Source: CAVVST01 sp963750995 (GTDB lineage Bacteria > Acidobacteriota > Vicinamibacteria > Vicinamibacterales > UBA2999). Taken from it: DNA of 64,000 nt. The DNA lies in NCBI GenBank assembly GCA_963750995.1, contig CAVVST010000002.1, forward strand, positions 744,001-808,000, read 5' to 3'. The notes under the pieces are model-generated. The model searched no databases. It saw only the letters and a list, made by a program, of their open reading frames with translations, and was not told the DNA's origin. The translations under genes and the position numbers were made by a program. This document shows positions 7,278 through 16,352 of the stretch, in pieces. The stretch's first letter is position 1. Each line of letters starts with the position of its first letter.

Positions 7278-10100
7278 ATGAAACGAGTGCGATGTCTTGC
7301 CCTGGCGGTGGGGCTGTTGACCGGGGCCGACAGTGCGTCGGCACAACAGACGGTTGACTATGCGAGTTTGAGCGGCCGCGTCACCGACCAATCGGGCGGT
7401 GTTGTTGCGGGAGCGGCTGTGTCCGCCCGTCATGCCGAGACCAACGTGGTCCGATCCGCCACCACCGACGAGGACGGGCGCTTCAGGTTCCCGTACTTGC
7501 GGATCGGCACGTATCGGATCAGCGTGGTGCAACCGGGGTTCAGCGAAGTGACCCGCGTCGTGACATTGACTGTTGCGGCGGCCGTGGACTTGCCCGTGCT
7601 GCTTCCGGTCAGCGGCGTCGATGCCGTCGTCACGGTCTCGGCGGAGGCGCCGGTTATCGAAACCGCCCGGAGTCAGATCGCTGGAACCGTGCTGCAGTCG
7701 GAGGTGAGTGACCTTCCTTTGAACGGCCGGCAGTTTCTCGACGTGGCGCTGCTCGTGCCGGGAGTGTCACCGACGAATGTCGCCAGCACCCAGCTGTTCC
7801 CGGAAACGTCGGCGGTCCCTGGCGCGAGCCTCTCCGTGGCCAGCCAGCGAAACCTGTCGAACAACTTCATCGTCGACGGCCTTTCTGCGAACGATGACGC
7901 AGCGGGACTGAGCGGGATTACGTATGGGGTCGATGCGATCGAGCAGTTCCAGGTGGTGACGTCCGGCGGGCAGGCGGAGCTTGGCCGCGCGCTCGGTGGC
8001 TACGTCAACATCGTGACGAAGAGCGGCACCAACGCCGTTCGGGGCGACCTCTACGGCTATCTGCGCGACGATCGCTTCAATGCCGCGAATGCCCTTTCCG
8101 GCGACAGGCTGCCGATGCACCAGCGGCAATTCGGCGCGAGCGTCGGAGGGCCAATCACGCGGGACCGGACGTTCTATTTCGCCAACGTCGAGCGGCGGCA
8201 GCTCGACCAGTCGGGCCTCGTCACAATTTCCGAGGCTAACGTCGACGCGATCAATGCGAGGCTCGCGGCCGTGGGCTACGTGGGCCCGCGCATTACCACC
8301 GGCACCTACTCGAATCCGCTGCATTCGACCAACCTGCTGGGCAAGGTCGATCATCAGGCCAGCGGGCGCGACCAGGTGACGGTCCGCTACAGTCTGTACG
8401 ACGCGGATTCGGAGAACTCCCGCAATGCCGGCGGCCTGAACGCGCCGAGCGCTTCGTCGGCGCTCGATAACATGGACCAGGCCGTCGCCGTGAGCAACGC
8501 GCTCGCGGTGTCATCCCGGACGGTGTTTGAGACTCGCGCCCAGTTCGCTCACAGCGACCTGCAGGCGCCGCCGACGGATCCGATCGGCCCCGCCGTGAGC
8601 ATCGCTGGCGTCGCCTCATTCGGACGTCTGTCGAACAGTCCGACCGGCCGCCTGAACCGGCTGTCCCAGGTTGTCGCCAACCTGTCGCACCAGGCGGGCG
8701 GGCATGCGTTCCGAGTCGGAGTCGACTTTCTCCACAACGACAACTTGATTGTGTTTCCGCGAGCAGTCGGGGGGACCTATACGTTCTCATCGCTGGCGAA
8801 TTTCATCGCCGGCACATATAACAACGCCGGTTTTACGCAAACGTTCGGCGCCACCGACGTCGAGCAGACAAATCCCAACGTCGGCGTGTACGGGCAGGAC
8901 GAGTGGAAGCTGCTTCCGACACTCACGTTGAACCTGGGGTTGCGGTATGACCTGCAGTTCCTGGAGACGATCAACACCGACACGAACAACGTCTCGCCGC
9001 GGGTTGGGATGGCGTGGTCGCCCTTCGACGCAGGGGCGACCGTCGTGCGTGGCAGCGCCGGACTCTTCTACGATCGCGTCCCGCTGCGCGCCCTTGCCAA
9101 TGCCCTGCTGTCGGCGGGCAACTCCACCGGCCTCGGCCAGTTGCGCCAGATCGGCGTGAGCCTGTCCCCGGCCCAGGCTGGAGCGCCTGCCTTCCCCACC
9201 GTGCTGCCCGGCGTGGTGCCGTCGGTCACACTGCCGAACCTCGCGACCATGGACCGTAATCTGCAAAACGCCTACTCGCAACAAGCCAGCGTTGAAGTCG
9301 AGCAGCAGCTTCGCGGCCGGATGACAGTGGGCCTGACCTATCAGTACTTGCGAGCGCGGAACCTGCTGATGTCCATCAATCAGAATGTACCGACGTGTGT
9401 GGCCGCGGGGATCAACAATGGCTGCCGGCCGGATCCCAACTACGCGAACAACGCTCAGTCGTCGTCGGCGGGACGGTCGAACTACCACGGCCTTCACCTG
9501 TCGGTGGTCCAGCGCCCGGCGCGCTGGGGCCACTACCGGGTTTCGTACGCCCTGTCGAAATCGATGAACAACCTCGGCGAGTTCTTCTTCAGCACGCCGA
9601 TCGACCCCTTCGATCTGTCGAAGGACTGGGGACGGTCCGACGACGACCAGCGTCATCGGCTCGTCATCAGTGGAAGCATTCAGTCGACGAGTGGGGCGGC
9701 CTCCACAACGTGGGAGCGGATTCGGCGCGGATTCCAGGTGAGCGGCATGCTCCAGGCCTACTCGGCGCTGCCCATGAACATTACCTCCGGCGTGACGACG
9801 ATCCAGGCGACCGCGGGCCGGCCCGTCGTGAACGGCGCATTTATCGAACGCAACGCGGGCACAGGCGCCAGCTTCTTCAGCGTGAGCGCCCGTATCAGCC
9901 GTGTGTTCCAGGCAGGTCGCCGTGCCGAACTCGAAGCGCTGGTCGAAGCGTTCAACCTGACGAACCACAAAAACGTGCTGACGAGGAACGCCAACTTCGG
10001 CGCCGGCGCATATCCATCGAATCCGGCCGCGACGTTCGGCGATATCACCGCCGTCGGCGATCCGCGCACGCTTCAGTTCGGCCTGCGCGTCAGGTTCTGA
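7278..10100 (+). CDS. TonB-dependent receptor with carboxypeptidase-regulatory domain (Oar-like)
   Basis: 940 residues. It has a signal peptide (RCLALAVGLLTGADSASAQQ), an N-terminal carboxypeptidase-regulatory-like beta domain (about residues 28-110, LSGRVTDQSGGVVAGAAV), a plug domain (LPLNGRQFLDVALLVPGV, VDGLSANDD, GQAELGRALGGYVNIVTKSG) and a large outer-membrane barrel ending GDPRTLQFGLRVRF. Receptors of this kind import substrates that need TonB energy; the ligand is unknown. ATG 7278 is preceded by GGAGGTG. Its position next to the Cys/His-rich protein and the cupredoxin-like lipoprotein raises the possibility of a metal-complex substrate. Confidence 0.9.
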   Translation: MKRVRCLALAVGLLTGADSASAQQTVDYASLSGRVTDQSGGVVAGAAVSARHAETNVVRSATTDEDGRFRFPYLRIGTYRISVVQPGFSEVTRVVTLTVAAAVDLPVLLPVSGVDAVVTVSAEAPVIETARSQIAGTVLQSEVSDLPLNGRQFLDVALLVPGVSPTNVASTQLFPETSAVPGASLSVASQRNLSNNFIVDGLSANDDAAGLSGITYGVDAIEQFQVVTSGGQAELGRALGGYVNIVTKSGTNAVRGDLYGYLRDDRFNAANALSGDRLPMHQRQFGASVGGPITRDRTFYFANVERRQLDQSGLVTISEANVDAINARLAAVGYVGPRITTGTYSNPLHSTNLLGKVDHQASGRDQVTVRYSLYDADSENSRNAGGLNAPSASSALDNMDQAVAVSNALAVSSRTVFETRAQFAHSDLQAPPTDPIGPAVSIAGVASFGRLSNSPTGRLNRLSQVVANLSHQAGGHAFRVGVDFLHNDNLIVFPRAVGGTYTFSSLANFIAGTYNNAGFTQTFGATDVEQTNPNVGVYGQDEWKLLPTLTLNLGLRYDLQFLETINTDTNNVSPRVGMAWSPFDAGATVVRGSAGLFYDRVPLRALANALLSAGNSTGLGQLRQIGVSLSPAQAGAPAFPTVLPGVVPSVTLPNLATMDRNLQNAYSQQASVEVEQQLRGRMTVGLTYQYLRARNLLMSINQNVPTCVAAGINNGCRPDPNYANNAQSSSAGRSNYHGLHLSVVQRPARWGHYRVSYALSKSMNNLGEFFFSTPIDPFDLSKDWGRSDDDQRHRLVISGSIQSTSGAASTTWERIRRGFQVSGMLQAYSALPMNITSGVTTIQATAGRPVVNGAFIERNAGTGASFFSVSARISRVFQAGRRAELEALVEAFNLTNHKNVLTRNANFGAGAYPSNPAATFGDITAVGDPRTLQFGLRVRF

Positions 10101-10110
10101 GCCGCCGTCG

Positions 10111-10893
10111 TCAGCGACCGTCCACTTCAACGGGCGGCCAAGCAACCATGTCCTGACGCTTCGCGAAATGAAGCAGCGGCGCCATCGCCGGCAGCCGGAG
10201 GCCCGCGGCATCGGCCATCGTGTTCACGTCGATCGTGGCTTCCGCGGCCTGCAGCGCCCATCGCGGGTGATGAATCTCCAGTCGGCGCAACGCGAGCGCG
10301 TCGTTCACTGTATACAGGCATTACCGTTCGGTCAGAAAGTAGTCGAGCGAGCCTAGCTGGGCGGCGAACACGGGCCCGGTCGGACGGTAGCGGCCGACAA
10401 AGGCCGCCTCTGCCCTGTTAGTCGGGGCGCGGCGACTCGAATACCGCACCCATCCCGCGTCGGCCGCGACATCCATCGTCGCCCGGTAATACGGAAGGTC
10501 GAACATCGCGCGGGCGATGCCCACGGCAACAGGGTTCGCCGCGTCGAGACTGAAGAAATAGACTCCCGGCTTCGAGCCGACACGGACGTAGGTTCGAACG
10601 TTCAGCTCCGCAAACGCAGATACCCAGGGCACCGCCGGCACGCCGCGGGGCGCGACGTTCGTCATATGAAACGGAACGATGCCGACCCAGGCTTGCCCGT
10701 CGAAGACGTCGAGTTCGAGGCCGGCCGGCAGGCGCCGGCGCAGCGTCTCGGCGTCGATCGGCCAATGGGCAAACAGCAGGTCGTGCCAGCTCTGCGTCAT
10801 GATCCATGGCCCGTCGGGCATTGGCCACGGCCGATGCGCCAGCTCGTCAGTGATGTCCGACGGGAAGTCGTTCTGCCGCATGAGCTGAGCCAT
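10111..10893 (-). pseudogene. DUF2071 (YqjF-like) protein interrupted by one in-frame stop
   Basis: DUF2071 family, function unknown. The recognisable parts are HRPWPMPDGPWIMTQSWHDLLFAHWP at the N-terminus, WVGIVPFHMTNVAPRG in the middle, and a C-terminal HHPRWALQAAEATI with NTMADAAGL. At 10321-10323 a TAA stop follows LTER. The same frame then continues without a break as CLYTVNDALALRRLEIHHPRW to the true stop at 10111. Family members have a Tyr at that position (LTERY.LY), so one base change from TAC or TAT to TAA explains the break. As sequenced, the product would be 190 residues instead of 260. ATG 10893 is chosen (GGAAG upstream); the longer frame from 10950 overlaps the next gene's leader. 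Confidence 0.75.
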
Positions 10894-10915
10894 TTTGCGC
10901 CATCTTCCGGCGTGA

Positions 10916-10921
10916 TATGCT
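10916..10921 (+). promoter_or_regulatory. Probable -10 element (TATGCT) for the dienelactone hydrolase gene
   Basis: TGATATGCT lies 27 bases upstream of ATG 10949, leaving a short leader with CTGGAGG. It overlaps the 5' end region of the divergent DUF2071 gene. Confidence 0.35.
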
Positions 10922-10948
10922 CCCGCGAAATCTCCTGGAGGCAAGCGC

Positions 10949-11848
10949 ATGAGTCAAGTGAATCCGAAAGAACTCCATCCGGAAGTCTGGAAGCTTTTCG
11001 ATCGGTACGTGCACGGGCTGATCGACCGGCGTGGCTTCCTCGACGGTACCGCGAAGTACGCCGTCGGAGGCATGACCGCCGTCGGCATTCTCGAGGCGCT
11101 GGCGCCGAATTACGCCGAAGCCCAAATACAGGTGCAGCCGAATGATTCGCGCGTCAAGACCGAGCGGATCGACGTGAAGTCGCCAGACGGGCACGGCACG
11201 ATCAAGGCGTTGCTGGCGCGGCCCGCCAACGCCACCGGCCGCATCCCGGCCGTCGTCGTCATCCACGAAAACCGCGGCCTGAACCCGCACATCGAAGACG
11301 TCGTCCGCCGCGCGGCGGTCGCCGGCTTCATGGCGATCGGGCCTGATGCGCTCACATCCGTTGGCGGCTATCCCGGTACGGACGAGGCGGGCGCAGAACT
11401 ACAGCGCAAGGTCGACCCGCAGAAGATGATGGCCGACTTCGTCGCGACCGCCCGTTATGTCAAAGACCGTCCCGACAGCACCGGCCGCCTTGGCGTGACC
11501 GGCTTCTGCTTCGGCGGCGGCGTCGCCAACAACCTGGCCGTGCAGCTCGGTCCGGATATGCACGCGAGCGTGCCCTACTACGGTGGGCAGCCGCGGACGG
11601 AAGACGTGCCGAAGATCAAGGCGGCCATGCTGATTCAGTACGCGGCTGACGACGAGCGTATCAACGCCGGATGGCCGGCGTACGAGGCGGCGCTCAAGGC
11701 GAACAAGATCAACTATCAGCAGTTCACCTACCCGGGCACGCAGCACGGGTTCCACAACGACACGACACCGCGGTTCAACAAGGAAGCCGCGGCGCTGTCG
11801 TGGCAGCGCACCGTCGACCACTTCAACAAGTATCTGAAGACGACGTAG
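10949..11848 (+). CDS. Exported dienelactone hydrolase family protein
   Basis: 299 residues of alpha/beta-hydrolase fold. The catalytic triad expected for dienelactone hydrolases is present: nucleophile Cys in GFCFGGG (about residue 185), Asp in YAADDERI and His in GTQHGFHND. The N-terminus has a twin-arginine-like RRGFLDGTAKYAVGGMTAVG segment after a 30-residue charged leader, as in YghX-type proteins, so Tat export is plausible. The substrate is a cyclic ester or lactone by family; the exact one is unknown. ATG 10949 follows CTGGAGG. A strong intrinsic terminator follows at 11859. Confidence 0.88.
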   Translation: MSQVNPKELHPEVWKLFDRYVHGLIDRRGFLDGTAKYAVGGMTAVGILEALAPNYAEAQIQVQPNDSRVKTERIDVKSPDGHGTIKALLARPANATGRIPAVVVIHENRGLNPHIEDVVRRAAVAGFMAIGPDALTSVGGYPGTDEAGAELQRKVDPQKMMADFVATARYVKDRPDSTGRLGVTGFCFGGGVANNLAVQLGPDMHASVPYYGGQPRTEDVPKIKAAMLIQYAADDERINAGWPAYEAALKANKINYQQFTYPGTQHGFHNDTTPRFNKEAAALSWQRTVDHFNKYLKTT

Positions 11849-11858
11849 CGACACAAAC

Positions 11859-11893
11859 ACCGGGTGTCCTCATTTCGAGGGCACCCGGTTTTT
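11859..11893 (+). terminator. Intrinsic terminator after the dienelactone hydrolase gene
   Basis: A 13-base-pair stem (11859-11871 with 11877-11889, one G-T pair) encloses a 5-base ATTTC loop and runs into TTTTT. It sits 11 bases after the hydrolase stop. Confidence 0.9.
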
Positions 11894-11931
11894 CGGTCCG
11901 TCCCTTGCAGGCCTCGCGCCGGAGGTCACAC

Positions 11932-12267
11932 ATGGTCCCCCCGCCCGCCGCGGCATCCAGTTCGGCCCACGTCCTCTCGCTCGTAAAACCAGCCACCACG
12001 CTTCGCCGCGACGATATTGAAGGGCTGGCGGCTGCGCTGCTCGATCTCGGCGGTGGGTATGAGTCTGCCCTGCGGACAGTCCTGACGGTGCAACGCCTGC
12101 TCGAACGCGTGCGCAAGTCCGAGGACGTGTCTCCCGAATGCGCGCTGCTGCTGCAGGAGATGTCCCGGCAGATCGCGGAACTTACCGAGGGCAACACCGC
12201 CATGACCGAATGCCTGGACGCCGTCAGCGGCCGCTTGTCGGCCATGAAAGGTGACCGCGGCGAGTAG
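11932..12267 (+). CDS. Hypothetical protein, helical
   Basis: 111 residues, not recognised. After a Pro/Ala/Ser-rich start the protein is predicted helical (DDIEGLAAALLDLGGGYESALRTVLTVQRLLERV, then LLLQEMSRQIAELTEG), with no signal peptide, membrane span or metal motif. It could be a small coiled-coil or adaptor protein. ATG 11932 is supported by GGAGGT 6 bases upstream, right after the terminator of the previous gene. The stop lies 30 bases before the permease gene. Confidence 0.6.
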   Translation: MVPPPAAASSSAHVLSLVKPATTLRRDDIEGLAAALLDLGGGYESALRTVLTVQRLLERVRKSEDVSPECALLLQEMSRQIAELTEGNTAMTECLDAVSGRLSAMKGDRGE

Positions 12268-12299
12268 CTCGGCTACACTGGCACGGCCCCGAAGGCTAT

Positions 12300-13619
12300 G
12301 TGCCCCTGACCAACGCCAACCCTCCTGTTCATTCCAGCGAAGCTTCCCTCGAACGCGTACTCGCCGTCCGGCAGCTGACAACGGCAATCGTAAACACGAC
12401 AGTCGGCGCCGGAATTTTTGTGATCCCGGCTCTGGTGTCTCGAGACCTTGGCGCCGCCGCGCCGATCGCATTCCTGCTGTGCGCGGGCATCATGGGATGC
12501 GTCACGACCAGCCTGGCGATGAGCGGCAGCCGCGTCGCCATTACCGGCGGCATCTATGCCTACGTCGAGGTCGCCTTCGGTCCATTTGTAGGCTTCCTTG
12601 CCGGCGTGCTGCAATGGCTCACATGCCTGCTGGCGGTCTCGGGAGTCGCCAGCGCGCTGCTCGATCAGCTCGCGGTGATCAGCCCGGACGCCGCGACGAG
12701 AGTGCTCCAGGTAGGGGAGCTCTCGCTGATCCTCGCCGCGCTGGCGTGGCTCAATGCCCGTGGTGTGCGCCCCGGGACACGCCTGATCGAGGGCATCACG
12801 TTCGGCAAGCTGGTCCCGCTGCTCGTCTTCGTCGGCGTGGGGGTCTTCTTCGTGGATCCGGCGGCGATCATCTGGCCGGGACTGCCGTCCGGCGATGCGC
12901 TGGGCCGCAGCGTACTGCTCCTGATTTTTGCGTATGCCGGAGTCGAAGTCGCACTGGCGCCCAGCGGCGAGGTGCGGAATCCGGCCCGGACAGTGCCCCG
13001 GGCCGTGTTCCTGGCGCTTGCCGTGACGACGGCGTTGTATATCGCCATTCAGCTGGTGGCACAGGGTGTCTCCGGTCCGGCGCTAGGGCAGGAGACCGAT
13101 GCGCCGCTGGCGGGAGCGGCGGGCCGATTCCTTGGCCGTGCAGGGGTCACGCTGATGCTTGTCGGCGCCGTCTGCTCGATGTTCGGGTACATGTGCGGCG
13201 ACATGCTGAGTACCCCCAGGAGCCTGTACGCCCTCGCCCGCGACGGGTTCCTGCCGGCCGTCTTCGCACGCATCCATCCGGTCAACCGCACGCCGGCGGT
13301 CGCCATCTGGACCCATGCCGCACTGGTGCTGGCATTTGCGAGCACGAACACGTTTCAAGTCCTCGCCATTATCGGCAACGTCGGGCTCCTGATCCTGTAT
13401 TCGCTGGCATGCGCCGCCGCGCTCGAACTCGCGCGCCGCGACGTCCGGACCGACGGACGGCCGTTCGCACCATCCGGCGCCTGGATCGGGCCCGTGATGG
13501 GGCTCCTGCTGATGTTGTGGATCCTGTCCACGGCAACGCCATTGGAGCTGGCGGTGACCGCTGGCGTCCTCATCGTCGCTTCGCTGGCCTACGCCGTCCG
13601 GGCGCGGCGCCTCCGTTGA
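12300..13619 (+). CDS. APC family amino acid permease
   Basis: 439 residues with about 12 membrane spans. The first helix carries the APC substrate-backbone motif VGAGIFVIPAL (residues about 32-42), followed by GITGGIYAYVE-like and later FAYAGVEVALAPSGEVRNPARTVPRA, typical of amino acid-polyamine-organocation permeases of the LAT/APA type. The transported amino acid cannot be fixed from sequence. The start codon is GTG 12300; only a weak GAAGG precedes it, and a -10-like TACACT is at 12274. The stop is 31 bases before the DUF5916 gene. Confidence 0.88.
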   Translation: MPLTNANPPVHSSEASLERVLAVRQLTTAIVNTTVGAGIFVIPALVSRDLGAAAPIAFLLCAGIMGCVTTSLAMSGSRVAITGGIYAYVEVAFGPFVGFLAGVLQWLTCLLAVSGVASALLDQLAVISPDAATRVLQVGELSLILAALAWLNARGVRPGTRLIEGITFGKLVPLLVFVGVGVFFVDPAAIIWPGLPSGDALGRSVLLLIFAYAGVEVALAPSGEVRNPARTVPRAVFLALAVTTALYIAIQLVAQGVSGPALGQETDAPLAGAAGRFLGRAGVTLMLVGAVCSMFGYMCGDMLSTPRSLYALARDGFLPAVFARIHPVNRTPAVAIWTHAALVLAFASTNTFQVLAIIGNVGLLILYSLACAAALELARRDVRTDGRPFAPSGAWIGPVMGLLLMLWILSTATPLELAVTAGVLIVASLAYAVRARRLR

Positions 13620-13650
13620 AGGAAGCCCGGGCCGTAGATAATTGACACGC

Positions 13651-15834
13651 ATGAGATTGCGGTTCCCCTGGGTCGTCTGTGCCTTTGCCGTTGGCCTGTC
13701 ACTGACGGCGGCACCCGCGGCGCCCCAGGATGTCGAGGTCGACGTCGAAGCCATTCAGGCGACCAAACGCGTGACCGCCGTCCGCATCTCGGAACCGATC
13801 GTGATCGACGGCGCGCTCGACGAGGCCGCCTGGGCACTGGCCGAGCCGGCGGTTGACTTCTACCAGCAGTTCCCCGACGAGTTCGCCCCCGCCAGCGAGC
13901 GCAGCGAAGTGCGGTTTCTCTACGACTCCGAGATGCTCTACATCGGCGCGATGCTGTACGACGATGAGCCGAACCGGCTGATCATCGACTCGCTGCGGCG
14001 CGACTTCTCGAACTTCCAGAGCGATTCGTTCCTGGTCGTCTTCGACACATTCCTCGATCGGCGCAACGGGTACGGGTTCAACACCAACGCCGCAGGCGCG
14101 CAGCGCGACGTGCAGTCCACCGAGAACGGCCGGCGCAACGATGCCAACTGGAACGGCGCCTGGTTCACCCGCTCGAGGGTGCTCGAGAACGGCTGGACCA
14201 CGGAGATCGCCGTGCCGTTCAAGACGCTGCGCTTTCCGCCGGGCACCCTGCAGGAGTGGGGCCTCCAGATGCAGCGCATCATCCGGCGCAGGAATGAATA
14301 CGCCACCTGGTCGCCCGTCCCGCGCCAGTTTTCGCATTACTCCGTCAGCTACGCCGGACGGCTGACCGGCATCACCGGCGTCGAGAGCGGCAGCGATCTG
14401 CGGATCACGCCGTTTACCAGCGGCCAGTTCACGACCGGGTCGCCCGGCGCGCGCGGGTGGGACGGCGATGGGGACGCCGGCATCGACCTGAAATGGGGTG
14501 TCACGTCATCGCTGCTGCTCGATGCGAGCTATCGCACCGACTTCTCCCAGGTCGAGGCCGACGAGCAGCAGATCAACCTGACGCGTTTCAGTCTCTTCTT
14601 TCCGGAGAAGCGGCAGTTCTTCCTGGAGAGCCCGGCGAGCTTCCAGGTCGGCCTCGGCCAGGTCGAAGCCCAGCGCCGCGACCTGGTCCCGTTTTTCACC
14701 CGCAGAATCGGACTCTCCTCGTCGGGTCAGCCGATTCCCGTCATCGGCGGCCTGCGATTGACCGGCCGCGCCGCCGGCAGCGGCATCGGGCTGCTGTCGA
14801 TGCAGACCGACGACTTCGACGGCGATCCCGGCGCCAACTTTACCGCCGCGCGCGTGAGCCGGAACCTGACCAGCACCGCCACCGCCGGCGCCTTCTACTT
14901 CGGCCGGGAAACGACCGGCAGCGGCAGCTTCAACCGGGTCACGGGCGCCGAGCTCCGGCTCGCGCCAAGGCCGGCGCTGGAGATCGAAGCATTCGCCATG
15001 CGCAGCGAAACAGATGGAGAAGCCGGCGACTGGGCCGGACGTACCAGCCTCCTGGTCGATACGAACGCGAACCGTGGACGCCTCGGCCTGGTCCACATCG
15101 GCGACGCCTTCCGTCACGATCTCGGGTTCGTCCGCCGCCGGGGCATCGCCACGCTGTTCGGGGGATACGAGCGCGTGTTTCGGCCGGCTAATACCAGCGC
15201 GCGCATCCGTGAGCACACGCTGGGCGCCGACTTCGACGCCACCGGTGACGACCACTACGACCAGTCGCTCACGCGCATCGGCGGGCTGACCTACGGACTG
15301 CAGTTCCGCGACGGCGCCACGCTGAACGCGAGGGTCAACACGACCTACGAGCGGCTGGACGCGGCGTTCAGCGTCGGCCCCGGCCTGCGCATCGACGCCG
15401 GCGAGCACACGTTCGACAGCGTCTCGATGGACTACCGGTCGGACCAGAGCGCGACGCTGTCGATCAGCGCCGACATCGAAGCCGGTGAATACTGGACCGG
15501 CACCCAGCGAGTGGTGGGCGGCGGGCTGCGCTTCCGGCTCAACGAGCACGTGGCGGCGAGCGCCAACCTCACGCGAAGCATCATCAATCTGCCGCAGGGC
15601 GGGTTTGCCGCCAACCTCGAGCGGTTCCGCCTCGACTGGTCGTTCAGCCCGCGCATGTTCCTCAATGCGTTCGTGCAGTACAACGGCGAAGCGGACGCGT
15701 GGTTGTCCAATATCCGGTTCAATTTCATTCATCGTCCGCTGAGCGACATCTACGTCGTGTGGAACGAGACGCGCGCTCCCGGCGACGTCCGGCGTGCCCT
15801 GATGCTGAAATATACGCACCTGGTGGCGTTCTAA
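13651..15834 (+). CDS. DUF5916 outer-membrane protein with CBM9-like N-terminal domain
   Basis: 727 residues. It has a signal peptide (VVCAFAVGLSLTAAPAAPQ), then a carbohydrate-binding family 9-like domain (about residues 45-235: EPIVIDGALDEAAWALAEP, SEVRFLYDSEMLYIGAMLYD, GWTTEIAVPFKTLRFP). DUF5916 follows, a probable barrel with DFSQVEADEQQINLTRFSLFFPEKRQFFLE and a C-terminal YTHLVAF. The family is common in Acidobacteriota and Bacteroidota and is thought to be an outer-membrane protein; the ligand is unknown. A GATAAT hexamer ends 8 bases before ATG 13651 with no ribosome binding site, again hinting at leaderless expression. Confidence 0.9.
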   Translation: MRLRFPWVVCAFAVGLSLTAAPAAPQDVEVDVEAIQATKRVTAVRISEPIVIDGALDEAAWALAEPAVDFYQQFPDEFAPASERSEVRFLYDSEMLYIGAMLYDDEPNRLIIDSLRRDFSNFQSDSFLVVFDTFLDRRNGYGFNTNAAGAQRDVQSTENGRRNDANWNGAWFTRSRVLENGWTTEIAVPFKTLRFPPGTLQEWGLQMQRIIRRRNEYATWSPVPRQFSHYSVSYAGRLTGITGVESGSDLRITPFTSGQFTTGSPGARGWDGDGDAGIDLKWGVTSSLLLDASYRTDFSQVEADEQQINLTRFSLFFPEKRQFFLESPASFQVGLGQVEAQRRDLVPFFTRRIGLSSSGQPIPVIGGLRLTGRAAGSGIGLLSMQTDDFDGDPGANFTAARVSRNLTSTATAGAFYFGRETTGSGSFNRVTGAELRLAPRPALEIEAFAMRSETDGEAGDWAGRTSLLVDTNANRGRLGLVHIGDAFRHDLGFVRRRGIATLFGGYERVFRPANTSARIREHTLGADFDATGDDHYDQSLTRIGGLTYGLQFRDGATLNARVNTTYERLDAAFSVGPGLRIDAGEHTFDSVSMDYRSDQSATLSISADIEAGEYWTGTQRVVGGGLRFRLNEHVAASANLTRSIINLPQGGFAANLERFRLDWSFSPRMFLNAFVQYNGEADAWLSNIRFNFIHRPLSDIYVVWNETRAPGDVRRALMLKYTHLVAF

Positions 15835-15852
15835 CTCCCCTGCCGGTATTGC

Positions 15853-15858
15853 TATGAT
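15853..15858 (+). promoter_or_regulatory. Extended -10 (TGCTATGAT), 6 bases before ATG 15865
   Basis: TG-C-TATGAT is followed by CGGATC and ATG. It is the best of the three -10 elements in this window with a 6-base gap to the start codon, indicating a leaderless mRNA for the lipoprotein gene. Confidence 0.45.
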
Positions 15859-15864
15859 CGGATC

Positions 15865-16260
15865 ATGCGCATGCGGCCGCTTCGGCCCTTGTTTCTCGGT
15901 CTGGTACTGACCATCACCGGCTGCAGTCCCGGCGTCCCACTCAAGGTCGCGACGCTCCAGCTTGGCAAGTCGTTGAACCCCGACAACAGCGTCGGCACGC
16001 ACACCACGCGCTTCAAGCCGGACGACACGGTCTACGTCGCGCTGCTCTCGGAGGAGCCTGGCGAGGGCACCGTTACTGTGCGCTGGAGGTTCGGCGGGCA
16101 GGTCGTCAGCGAGGCAAAGAAGGACGTGTCCTATATGCGTCCGGCGGCCACCGAGTTCCACCTGCAGAACTCGGGCGGCTTCCCCACTGGCGAGTATCGC
16201 GTCGATATCCTTGTGAACGGCGAGCCGGCCGGCAGCCGTGAGTTCAGAGTGGAAGGCTGA
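15865..16260 (+). CDS. Hypothetical lipoprotein
   Basis: 131 residues. The N-terminal signal ends in a lipobox (LTITGC, Cys about residue 20). The mature part is a single beta-rich domain: FKPDDTVYVALLSEEPGEGTVTVRWRFGGQVVSEAKKDV, then FPTGEYRVDILVNGEPAGSREFRVEG, an Ig-like pattern. No enzyme motif is seen. An extended -10 ends 6 bases before ATG 15865 and there is no Shine-Dalgarno sequence. The gene faces the secreted-paralogue cluster across the hairpin at 16276. Confidence 0.65.
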   Translation: MRMRPLRPLFLGLVLTITGCSPGVPLKVATLQLGKSLNPDNSVGTHTTRFKPDDTVYVALLSEEPGEGTVTVRWRFGGQVVSEAKKDVSYMRPAATEFHLQNSGGFPTGEYRVDILVNGEPAGSREFRVEG

Positions 16261-16275
16261 AAGACAATTGACGAA

Positions 16276-16340
16276 TTGACGGATCTACGAATTTACGAAA
16301 TGACGAAATTCGTCAATCCGTAAATTCGTCAATCCGTCAA
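16276..16340. repeat. Word-built hairpin between convergent genes
   Basis: A long stem with three nested arms: TTGACGGAT/ATCCGTCAA, ACGAATTTACG/CGTAAATTCGT and TGACGAA/TTCGTCA. Each arm is a variant of the same 8-base word (TGACGAAT, TGACGGAT, CTACGAAT). It lies between converging stops at 16260 and 16353 and probably terminates both. Confidence 0.8.
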
Positions 16341-16352
16341 TGCTCGGATCGC

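Noticed and set aside
14506..16161. Minus-strand reading frame of about 550 codons opposite the DUF5916 gene
   Set aside because: Composition is that of an antisense shadow and it overlaps two well-supported genes.
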